Shown here: positions 47,501 to 57,732 of the stretch, piece by piece | Numbering within the stretch: position 1 is the first letter of the stretch | Layout: the number at the start of each line of letters is the position of its first letter | NCBI GenBank assembly: GCA_028752905.1 | Contig: JAQNBH010000009.1 | Coordinates: 23,854,370-23,918,369 of the forward strand | Length of the DNA: 64,000 bases | Source: Cladorhizidae sp. MBARI D1340-BT2 | Taxonomy: Eukaryota; Porifera; Demospongiae; Poecilosclerida; Cladorhizidae | Direction: 5' to 3' | The notes under the pieces: generated by a model | What the model saw: the letters and a program-made list of their open reading frames with translations, nothing else | Database searches by the model: none | Told to the model about the DNA's origin: nothing | Program-made: the position numbers and the translations under genes

Positions 47501-50500
47501 AAAGCAGATGCACCAGTGAATTTTCATCGATGATGCAATCAAACTAATGCAGTGCTTGTATGATTACTCTCAGCTGATACCATATACTGATTAAAAGATG
47601 AGTCTTTAAGTAATGCAGAAGCAGAATGAATGACACACATTCATGTTGGTTTGGTTCCTGGGAATTTTTTTAGCAGGTTCAAAGATGTGTCCGTCTATAT
47701 AAAAACATCTGTTGTTTAGTTCTTCTGTGCAACATAGTATAGTCACCAATGGCAACAAGACTTGGCATGTCATGATATGTGTAGTGTCCAAGAATACACA
47801 ATTTAGAAAAAAGGTTTTGACAGTCTGGAAACCCTGAAGCACTGACTCTTATCAATGCTCAAATATAATATACAGAAACAAAAAACAACAACAACAACAA
47901 CTAGCTTACTTGTTAAAAAAGAAAGGAAATGAGAGTGTGCCCATGTAAACCACAACCACATAGAAAACACCTTACTTTTACAATCATGTACATACCGATT
48001 GATTCTAAATGGTAAAGGGTAATCATATTCAACATGGTATGCAGACATATTTCATTTCTTTATTTAATTTATTCCTAATGAAGGTTAGGGCATCTATCCC
48101 AAACACCAAGTGAGTTGAGCGTTGTAGTTGCTTCCCCCCCCCCCCCCCCCCCCCCCATAAAAATGTTCTTGGCCAGGGAGCAGGGGCGTAGGAAGCAAAT
48201 AAAAAGTGGTGAGGCCATTGGCAGTACCCCCTCCTTAGAGGTGTTTTCATCAATGTCCCCCTTCCCCCACCCCCTTTAGAGGTGTTTTCTGAGTCTGTTT
48301 CAATGAAATATAACATGCAACACAACACATAAAGTACTAAAATTGTGTCTTAGTCAGTTGGCAAAAAGTTCCCAAACAGAGCTTCACAGTGACAGGAGCC
48401 TTTCACAAATTCGTTCCCAACCTCAGTCAAACACAGTTGATCTGTACGATTTTTGTGAACATGTAGAACCAGAATATTGTTCAGTCTTGATTGGGTCATG
48501 GTAGCCCTCAGATATGACTTCAAACGTCGCAGAGCACTGAAGGAACGCTCACTCACTGCATTAGTGGCAGGCATAACTAGTATCAGTGAAGCAAGAGTAC
48601 ACACGTCTGATAACAGTGACTTCTGAGCCTGACAAAGTTCTCGTAAATAGTTGATGACAGAATTGAGATCCTGGGCTGATTCACTTGGAATATTGCTTGA
48701 CAGAACTCCAAGCTGCATGTTCAATTGGTCGTGATCAAGTCATCCTTGTAGAAGTTGGTTACGAAACGAAATTCTTCATCTTAGTTCTCCTTTTTAGCAG
48801 TTTTCACCACAAGAGCTTCAAGGTTACAATAGAGCTTGTACCCAGGTTGATCAAATCGTTGTTTTATACCACATATGATCAAATCAAGAGCATCATAGTA
48901 GGTGCGTCTGTACAAATCTTCCACACTCACAAGAACATCACCTTCACTTGTTCCAACTTCATACCTTCTGGGTCGCTTTCTTCGCCTAGGAAGTACTGGC
49001 TCATCGATGTCAAGATCACTTGCCTTCTGATTGATTGATTTCCAAAAGAGTAGAAAATTCTCATCAGAGCGTATGGACTGCAGTGTCCGGACAGTCATAT
49101 CAGCTATTTTCTGCCCTTCTGCTGCTGACATATTGGATGCTTGGAGGGTTTTGCTCAGATTGTCACTGTGTTTAAGCAAAATCTCAGCCATTGAAACTCC
49201 AAAAAAAACCTCGAATGACATCATGCAACTTGAGACCCCTTGGATTCTGCACTTCATCTCAGTGTCCTTTACAAAACCTAGTGACTCCTTCCAAAGCATT
49301 TGTAACACTTCATAGTTGGCAAGGATGCTCTGCATCATGCAACTTGAGACCCCTTGGATTCTGCACGTCATCTCAGTGTCCTTTACAAAACCTAGTGACT
49401 CCTTCCAAAGAATTTGTAACACTTCATAGTTGGCAAGGATGCTCTGCAGTGCTTGGGCTTTGACGGCCCATCTTGTAGGACAGAACATGCAAATACCAGG
49501 GCTATTGTCTGGTATTTGCTCCTTCAACTTCTGCAGTGTTGCATCACGACGAGGGGACTTCTTGATAAGCTTGATTATCGCATAACATGTATCCAGTGCA
49601 CCTCTCATAATCTTGCAATTCTTGAGAGCATCACTGCATGCAAGGTTAAGAGCATGCCCATAGCAATGAGTATATACAGCTCTCGGCTCTTCTTTTTGGA
49701 GTTGAATGGCTACGCCTCCTCATGATTCTTGGATGAGGCTCCATCATAGCACTGACCCCTAAGCTTTGTGATAGGCACATTCAACCTCTGCAGAACATCA
49801 TGTATGGTAGCTACTAGAGTTGAAGATTGAGTAGAAGCCACCTGGTAGAGGCCTATAAACTCCTCGTGGGGTTCCAAGCAGACAACAACTTGTTGAGACA
49901 TCGGTTGTCTCATCAATCATGATGGTCAGAAATGGAGCAGAATGAAATGATTTGACGACCTGACGTAGAACCTGAAGAGCCATGGTCGTAAGTATCTCAT
50001 TTTGAATGTCGGGTGCAGTGTACTTGTCGGTTTTCTTCTCTAACCAACTTGTGATTCTGGAATCATCCTCACCCCTTACTTTCATAAGCTGTAAAAAATT
50101 TGAATCACTCTCATGATCTCCATGCCCTCTTAATGGCAGACCTTGCCTTGCTAAATATCGTATGTTCGAAAGTACTTTTCGAAAGCACAGCCGTCTCTCC
50201 AATTTTTCTTTTTGACAAGGACTCAGCCACATTATTCACCGAAGAAGGTAATGTGATCATCTTTAGGACTGCTTCCTTATGGCACTTGCTTGATGCATGA
50301 TTGCGGAATTTCACTGAGGCGTCTTTCCAATTTGTGAATCCCTTGCCAAATCAGAGTTTGAAGACCACTGCAGCTTTTTCTGTAGACTAGCTTGCGCACA
50401 CGTGAAGCACACCACAGCATCATCATTCTCAATGTAGTGTAGCCAAGGCCATTTCGCAAACCATGAGGGCTGAAAACTCCGATTAGCCATCACCGTCTTT

Positions 50501-53500
50501 CCGAAGCTTCTCTTTGGAAATTCAAACCGTCAAGGCTGATTGGCTTCTGCTGGAAAGCTGCCTACATCTATAGCTGGACTAGGACAGCTCATTTCAGACA
50601 GCTACGTTACAAAAAAAGTAGTATCGAACTGCAGCTAGCTGAACGACTGTAGCACCTCCAACAATACACGCGACTTCTATAGGGCATGCACTTTGGTAGT
50701 CTCGTGAACCAGACCCTTTACCTATTCGCTATGTGCTTTTTCCCCCCCAAAAAGTGGGGCGGCCATAGCCACCCCGGCCGTTGACTTTCTACGCCACTGA
50801 GAGGTGGTGTGTATATCCCTGAACAGGCTGGGAACTGGGTAGATATATGTCCTCAAGAGAATCTAAAACTCAAAGCTTATAGGATTTCCATAACTGATTG
50901 ACCATCTGATTAATTTTTGTTCTGTATTTATACACAATATTTATAACCTTCCCCCCTCCCCCTCGTCAATATTCCCCCTCGTCAATATTAAGCAGTTCAC
51001 ACCATTTGAACAATTAGCCAGAGTTTAGTATAAGAATAGGCTCCTTGAGATAGGCAAACAACTATGTCATCCTTACAGCAGAGAAATCCATCTATCTAAA
51101 TCAAAGGATTCAGAGTGGTTCCTAGTAAGCATATGTGCCTGTGTTTCTTTCCTCAGCAGATATACTTCCAGGCACGGCCGGTAAGAGACTATCCGTGATG
51201 CTGTTGTAATTGGCTGAGCTATTTTGTGGTTCTCATACACCCTCAAACGACGTATACCTAGAATACTCACTAATTGGAGTACTAACTCATTAAGTGCCTA
51301 CTACAGTTACTCTTTTTGGCTGATTTTTAAGGCAAGTGTTTAATGCCCATGGGCACATAGCACGTAGACTATGGCAAGCATTTATGGAGGTCAACAGGTT
51401 CAAGTTTATTGTGTTATAGGTACAGTACAACATACCCCCATCATCTTCATAGAGCGAGTCCACAGATATGCTGCAGATTTCCAAGTCAGTGAAATGCTTG
51501 ATCATGTCCTCGTAGGCCATGAAGAACTCACCGTCTTCATCAGCCTGGAGTAACTCCTGCCGCTGCTTGGTGGGCAACTGCTTCCAAGTCTCGGATCTGC
51601 AAATTGGGAATGAGAAAGTCTTTATTACTCATTCTCCAAGTATTTGGGTGTGGACATGCCAAGGACAGGGCTGGTGGTTACCCTTGGCAACCTATCAAGT
51701 CACTAGCATTGCTTATTATACCCCATGCAAGGCCAGGATGATAAAATAGTGAGTAAGTAATAAGTAAGCAAGTAATAAGTAATTAAGTAAGTAAGTTATT
51801 AAGTGAATAAGTAAGTATGTAATTAAGTATGAAAGTAAGTATATAAGTATGTATTTAAGTAAGTATGTAAGTGAGTAGGTAAGAAGTAATTAAGTATGTA
51901 AGTAAGTAAGTGAGTGAAGTGAGTAAGTTAGTAAGTAATTAGTATGTAAGTAATTAAGTATGCAAGTAAGTGAGTGAGTAATTTAAGTATGTAAGTAAGT
52001 AGTAAGCAAATAAGTAAGTCAGCGAAGTATGTAAGTAAGTTAATGTAATTAAGTATGTAGTATGTAAGTGAATGAGTGAGTGAGTGAGTGAGTAAGTGAG
52101 AAGTAAGTGAGTAAGTAATAAGTAAGTACATGTAAGTAAATAAATCAAGGAAACAAACAAACAAACAAATAAAGCTACAAAAATAAAAGGAGGTTTGTGT
52201 TTGTCTGTTATACATGGCTGTAGTTTTGAAGCTAGGAAGACCAAAACTTTGCACTGAAGTTACGTTTACACTGGAATGGTATTACATTAGGTGGCATTGC
52301 ACTCCAAGCTCACTGGCAGCAGCCATCACCAAAAATGGTTGTAAACATCAACTTTTTTTTAAGGAATTAACCTGTGCATGCATTTTCCACATTCCTGGTG
52401 ATAGCGCACAAACAATATAACATGGCACCACTACAAACAAACTACGCCAGCTATGGTAGAGCTCAACAGCACAAACAGTTTGCTAGTGAGATTACCTCTA
52501 GGTTCTCGTCAATGGCTTCAACCCCCAAAAAAATTAATTGAGGTACCATAATGGATAGTTATCTCTGTGTGTGTGTCTCTGGATGACACACCAGCTTGAA
52601 AGCTGTCTGCTAGTAAATAAACACCAAAATGCAGCTGCTTTGGCTTCTTGTGCAATGACTCAGCCATTGTTTTTGTTTGAGTTGCATAGTCCTGCTGTGG
52701 TTATAGTGGAAGGTGAGTAACTATGACGACCCATCTCCCTTTGAAAGTGGCTTTGGGCAGTTCCTGCTATCAGGTACCTATGCGATTACTGGCTGGGGAG
52801 TGATCCCTAGCTGATGAAATTTGGCAAGTATCCTCACTTATTAGCTTGTCACTCATCGTGCCACACCAAAATTGGCACTACAGTACCAACTTAGCAATAG
52901 CCATCCACTTGACTTATAAGAAGCCCAGTGCCCAATTTCTCATTTTGTAGACCTTGTACACTTCCTTTCAAACAGACCCTGAATTAATTATGAAGGTGTT
53001 GATCCTTTGTCAGGTAGTATAGAGAGTGTATTGAAAAAGGCAATGTCTAGTTTGCCTATAAGTAGATTGTGACCTGGCTATACATACATGATGGCAGTAT
53101 TGCAGGAAAACATGACCTTGCAGCTATGGCAATGGCAGTGAAACACAACATGATCTCTGCAGTGTTTTCATAGCATCGTAGGACAGAGCTGTCATTACTT
53201 CATACCTGCATCAACTTACTGCACGTATTCTAACAGAGATCACCCCTCCAGTTGGAATTGGGTCAATATAATTTCTTGCTTACTGGAAATAATTGTTTGT
53301 GGTATCATTAGAATTCAAATACAACAAGCTGAAGTTTGATATAAGAATCATCTCCACTCAAATCTGAAACAAACAAACAAAAGCTTCGTTGGACTATGTT
53401 CACAAGTAAAACTTACAGCAAAGAATTCTACCCAACAACATCTACCTTCTCAGAGGCAAGAGATTCAGAATGCTTGGCAGAGGTGACTGCACAGCCTTCC

Positions 53501-56500
53501 TCGGCAGAAACACTTCCAAAAGAGATCATCAGATAGAGAATTGCGATAAATTAAAAAAACGCCCCAAACTCTTAATGAAATTGACAAACAATTTCCGAAG
53601 GAAAATAATAATAATAATAATAATAAGTAAATTCCCACATGCAGTTGACTCTGCTCACAAGTTAGTGTTAATGGTTTAACAACCACACCTCAATAGCCAC
53701 ACCCTTTAATTCCCTGACCACAAGTAGTTCATGACTGATTACATACATGTATTACTAATGATAGACATTATTGCAGCTTCATAAATTAACAGCGCCAGCT
53801 CTAGCTGGCTCACGTACTTGTCACTCCAGTCACCGTTCCACTCCTTGGCTCCCCAGGGGTTGCGTATTCTCACCAACTTCACCTTCTTTCCCTTCACATT
53901 GATCTGGGTTACCCCTGTAATGGAGTAAGCATGGCCCTTGACAAGCCCACAGTCTAGCTTCTCCTCAATTTGTCCCTGACCAGTGACCCTGAGTTGTCAA
54001 TAAAATAAAATCAAACCTTTATAATGCCCACCCACACATGACACTCCCACAGCCAGTCACCTAATAGAGCAGCTCATAAAGGAAGACTTCTTCTCTGCTT
54101 TCAACATCTGGGATAAAACATTTTCAATCTCCTCTTTCTTTGTCAAGTCGTAACTCTCCACCAGCCCTCCAGTGAAGTCCACAATGGCTTCCGAGGTCTT
54201 GCCTCCCTTTAGAGCCTCATAGCTACCATACAGCCTAAAATAACAACAACAACAGCAACAACAACAAAACAACAACCTCAATAATGGTTCATTTAGCGAT
54301 GTCAATTGTCTTAGTATGGTTTTCAATGGCCTATTTCAAATCTCTAGGCCGTCAAGAAATCCTGGGAGTCCCCCCCCTCCCCTCCCCCCCCCCCCCCCCC
54401 AAATTAACAAACCTACTTGGACATCATGTGATCAAAAACAAAATAATGACAACTACCAAATAAATAAAGGAGCTCTTTCTTTTGCAGTAGTGGGTAGTGG
54501 AGCAGCAACACATGCACACATCTGCTGCTGTCATTGGGTTAGAAGTGTGTGTACACACACCACCTAGGTTATAAGTGGTTTTAACAAGCTTGTAATTGTA
54601 CACTCACAGGCAGGTTATATAATATCCCTGCAGTGGCATACATCTACAGTGCAGGGTTCAAACAAAGGCAGCTCATGCCACACACCCTAGCGTAAATTTC
54701 AAGGAAGGTAGCCTGTCACTGTCCATAATACAACACACCATTCTGCTTCTGGCGATAAATGTAAACACATTCCTGCATCCTCTAGACTAGAAGACCTTTT
54801 ACTAGGTAATGTTGAGGCCAGCCAAAACAAACACTGCAGCAGCAGGAGCAGGAGAGATTCCATAAGCCCGGTCAAGCAGGAAATGTTGATAAGCTAAATA
54901 GTTGATGATTAGACTTTCAATGGTCATGCATGTGGTTGGTGGATGTGTTTTATGTTTGCAGTCATTTAATTGCCGGTAATGAGCTTTGACCGTCAGTGCA
55001 TCAAATTTAATTCTTGATTAATGGTATCGTTATCTCACCTTGAAAACAGGTGTTAAATCTTTCTGATTTACCATCGATTTAATTTGTGGTTTTCTATAAT
55101 CATTTAGCTACTACGTTCAATTCCTTCAGGCTTAATAATTTCAGATTGTTGACATCGTTAGAATGTAGATAAAATGTAGATAAAATAAGCTGCAGTTTGG
55201 TATAACCATTGAGGTACACTATCGCGCTAAGTCATGCTAGGTCTATAACCTCCGAGTCATAGGAGCACCTCCTTTCTCCATGGTGAAGGGGATTCAGAGT
55301 ATTCCCCAGTAAGTGTTGGAGCAAGTGCAGCCCTCATTAACACAAGAGCTTCCAGAAACAAAAGGTTAAGCCTGGAAGGGATGATTCAAGGTGTCATTTG
55401 CGATGTTCAGCAATTTAAAAAAAGACTGCCAATAATCGGAGGTGTCATTTTCCCACTACTATTTTATTGTAATCCACAGACTACTGGGCATGTGCAGGTA
55501 AAAAAACAATGTGTTTATCACGCATGTTTTTTTAATGTTTTTCCAAAACTGCTCCCATTGGCATTATGTGTGTGTAGTCAAATAAGGCCACAATGTAAGA
55601 AATGAAGCATATTTCCAAGTTGGTAGTTATCAGTAAGGCTCTGTGCCAAAAAAGGAATACAAATTGCAATAATTAAAAAAACAAGCACATATAGCTTAGG
55701 CTGCTTATAGAAAGCTGCCTTGTAGAAAGTTGCCTTGAGAAAGCTGCCTTATAGAAAGCTGACTTGTAGAAAGCTGATTTGTAGAGCTGCCTTAAAGAAA
55801 GCTGCCTTATAGAAAGCTGTCTTATAGAAAGCTGCCTTGGAGAAAGTTATCTTATAGAAATCTGCCTTAGTGGCCTTGAAGAAAGTGTATAGAAATATAG
55901 AAATCCAACTTGTAGAAAACTGCTTAGAGAAAGCAGCCTTAAAAGAAAGTTGCATTATAGAAAGCTGCCTCATAGAAAGCTGCTTATAGAAAGCATATGG
56001 AAAACTTCCTTAGAGAAAGCTGCCATAGAGAAAGTGGTTTTTGAGAAACCTTATTGTAACTGTTAAAATGAGGACCAAGTTAGGAACCATGAACTGGGAA
56101 ATCAGAAACGTCTTTGCACTTGGAGTTACTAGGTATTCACCTATTAGGAAGCAGGTGTGAGTATATCTTGATATTAGAATAATACACATTCTTTACATTG
56201 CCTTGTGATACTTGAGAGCATCTAAAAGCCACTCACACCCACACCACCAGAATGCTCTCTAATTAGCTCACCTCATATTTAATAATTTTTTAATTCATTA
56301 TTAACCTAGGCAACCAGTGTGAACTGTTGCTGTTCCTGTTGCTGTTCCTTGACGACAACTCAATTGTGTTTGGAAGAGCTACTTGAACTCTGGCAGCAAA
56401 CAACCATGGCACGGTATGGCTTTAGATAGACCAGACTCACTTGGCATAAGCCTTTTCCAACAATGCACTCCAGAACTCGTTATCATCTAATGAATGAATA

Positions 56501-57516
56501 AAGATGAGTTTTCCGTTGTGCGTTGGAAGACGATCGTCGATCACAATGTCAACCCACTCTCCGAAATGCCAAAAATGGAAATGGAATGCGCCACTGTAGC
56601 GTCTGTCAAAGGATTGGTCTGGGATAACCTGCACATTGAAAATGAAATGAAGTCTAACAGCAGGAATAATAACTCAATATGTTGTTCACTCAATTATCTG
56701 CTTACATTTTGCAAAAGTTTTGGATGCTGAGTCAAGCAGGCTATAGCAGCAACCAGCCAGCAATCCCCAAGCATTCCTTGTGACACATCAAATCTACTAG
56801 CCCCTCCAGTGTAGAGTTCAGGCTTGCTTACAATATCCTGCAGGACAACACATGTTAATAGTTAAGAGCCTTATAGCTATGTGTTATTTTTATACCCCAT
56901 GATTTGCAAATAATGTCTACAGAAAGTGTTCCATGAAGCATGCCAAGATCATGTTTGTGGCACTTTTCTTGGCCCTTGGCCCTGTGGCCAAGACGAGGGG
57001 GGGGGGGGATGAGAGGTGGGGGGTGGGGAAAGGGGGACATAAAGTCTCTTCACTAATTAGTATCTTCCTACCATAATTTTAACCATACTAACTATCCATC
57101 TGGTATGCTCTTCCAATGTAAACACCGTTGTAAAGAAGGCCACAATGCATACAACAACAAAACTAGAGTAACTAAAAAACTAACGCCTGGTCGTAGCCAT
57201 TTTGGCTTGAATGGAAGTTGTTGAGTGCTGAAAAGGGAGGATTCGTCTGCAGGAAAGTAGGGATCCTCAAAGAGACACCCATCACACAAGGACTTCACTT
57301 GGATTTTCTTAAAGTCCTGAACAGGTAGTCTTATTCCCAACTGGCTAGCAACAGGCTGCAGCAGGAATAAAACATAGGTCAACTATTAATACATATTCCT
57401 GTAGCTAGCTAGAGCTCGCTCACTGACCACCAAGTACTTGGAAGTGCTAGGTTTACCTGCGCCTTTGTCCCTTTTCCTGAAACATTTACTTTCAGTTCCA
57501 TGCCTTTTTTTGACAT
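38548..57516 (-). CDS. Classical calpain, complete (678 aa)
   Basis: Ca2+-dependent cytosolic cysteine protease. Sixteen exons, all phases consistent: 57516-57457, 57355-57185, 56837-56706, 56628-56441, 54234-54061, 53988-53818, 51596-51436, 45297-45068, 44393-44188, 43820-43690, 43581-43523, 39981-39913, 39848-39770, 39714-39598, 39402-39341, 38574-38548 (2037 nt). Start is [12 protein letters not shown]. Protease core about 45-345 has Cys103 (GMLGDCWL), His261 (KGHAYS) and Asn285 (RNPWG), spaced as in human calpain-1. The C2-like domain III follows (about 350-500; TAGGC-type [35 protein letters not shown]). Residues about 510-678 form a penta-EF-hand region with two canonical loops, [12 protein letters not shown] and [12 protein letters not shown]. 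Length and order are those of classical calpains such as CAPN1/2/9. It shares a 216-bp promoter with syntaxin. A hAT and several minisatellites sit in its introns. Confidence 0.93.
40675..40930. repeat. 28-bp minisatellite, about 9 copies
   Basis: Unit AGGAGAGGTCTGCCACTCAG plus ACACGGCA. 28 is not a multiple of three, so three units (84 bp) form a 28-residue repeat read identically in each frame, which produces misleading open frames. It lies about 70 kb/100 upstream (0.7 kb) of the calpain exon at 39981, in its intron. Confidence 0.9.
41200..42490. repeat. 37-bp minisatellite, about 30 copies
   Basis: Unit GAGCTGTACTAATATATCCA plus CTGTGCTGGTACATATT, with a second type containing TAGCTATACACTGGGCGGGT that recurs every few units. 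It is intronic in calpain and directly followed by another array. Confidence 0.9.
42533..43300. repeat. 44-bp minisatellite, about 17 copies
   Basis: Unit GGCATGCCATAGCCACAGTG plus ATGGCTTGTGTGTACGATGA plus TGCA. It is unrelated to the neighbouring 37-bp array although only about 40 bp separate them. Minus-strand His/Cys-rich frames are artefacts of this repeat. Confidence 0.92.
43905..44110. repeat. 15-bp minisatellite, about 13 copies
   Basis: Unit GATGATAAAATAAGC in the calpain intron between the exons ending at 43820 and 44188. Confidence 0.88.
45780..46605. repeat. 31-bp minisatellite, about 26 copies
   Basis: Unit ACTCTGGCTCATGTAATAAG plus ATATATAGTGC. A second type with AAATATTTCACTATGACTCG alternates with it, giving a higher-order period of 155 bp (five units) seen at least twice. 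It is intronic in calpain. Confidence 0.9.
46606..48133. other. Calpain intron, no gene seen
   Basis: Unique sequence with no supported exon. It ends in a diverged single unit of the 52-bp core repeat of the 12135-13388 element (about 48072-48105) and a C-run. Confidence 0.5.
48134..48156 (+). repeat. Poly-C tract (23 C)
   Basis: Uninterrupted run of 23 C, 25 bp outside the left end of the hAT element at 48181. Confidence 0.9.
48181..50799 (-). mobile_element. hAT transposon, ZMYM1-type, near full length
   Basis: About 2.6 kb with ends CAGGGGCGTAGGAAGCAAAT (48181) and, on the reverse strand, CAGTGGCGTAGAAAGTCAAC (ending 50799). The ends and coding sequence match the deleted copies at 20955 and 59874. 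No clean 8-bp target duplication was found. It lies in the calpain intron between exons 51436 and 45297, in the same orientation. Confidence 0.82.
48350..50560 (-). pseudogene. ZMYM1-type hAT transposase, broken frames
   Basis: Minus-strand blocks in order: TTF-type zinc finger and [14 protein letters not shown] (about 50540-50280); DUF4371-like catalytic start ([16 protein letters not shown] ... [14 protein letters not shown], 50232-49900); QCYDGASS (about 49740); a 275-codon frame 49608-48781 with MCFCPTRWA-type motif ([16 protein letters not shown]) and a highly basic RRRKRPRR stretch; and hATC domain ([20 protein letters not shown], 48724-48350). Frame changes separate the blocks. Inside the 275-codon frame a segment of about 38 residues ([18 protein letters not shown] ...) is tandemly duplicated. 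As read it cannot give full-length transposase. Confidence 0.85.
51745..52145. repeat. (GTAA)n-like microsatellite
   Basis: About 400 bp of degenerate AAGTAAGTAATT repeats. It contains dozens of GTAAGT strings identical to a strong 5' splice-site consensus on the + strand, although the host gene runs on the minus strand. Confidence 0.88.
52146..53817. other. Calpain intron, no gene seen
   Basis: Unique sequence with no coding evidence. Contains a short (ATA/TAA) run near 53600. Confidence 0.5.
54235..56440. other. Calpain intron
   Basis: No exon seen. Contains a C-rich block at about 54370-54400 (final run of 17 C) and a degenerate tandem repeat at 55700-56040. Confidence 0.5.
55700..56040. 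repeat. Degenerate 15-18-bp tandem repeat
   Basis: Units of TTATAGAAAGCTGCC with much variation, around 18 copies. More decayed than the other arrays, so probably older. Confidence 0.8.
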
Positions 57517-57732
57517 GACTCTTTTTTGGACGAATCCTGCAGTTACTGTTGGTATTGTCTCGGGTTTATCTCTCTTATCTCTCTCTTCGCAACTAGCCCG
57601 TTTATTATTTGTGGTATAATCAACTGTAGTTAGAAACCGCGCCCTATATTTTGCGGCAGCTGTCGTGGTTTATGCGCGTGGTTTAGCCAAAATTCTTGCA
57701 GTGATTGTTTAATCCCAGTGTTTACCACCACC
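57517..57732. promoter_or_regulatory. Bidirectional promoter, calpain/syntaxin
   Basis: 216 bp separate the calpain start codon (57516, -) from the syntaxin start codon (57733, +). The interval has CpG-containing motifs (AACCGCGCCC, ATGCGCGTGG) and no clear TATA box. Both 5' UTRs and the core promoter(s) must lie here unless an upstream non-coding exon exists. Confidence 0.65.
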
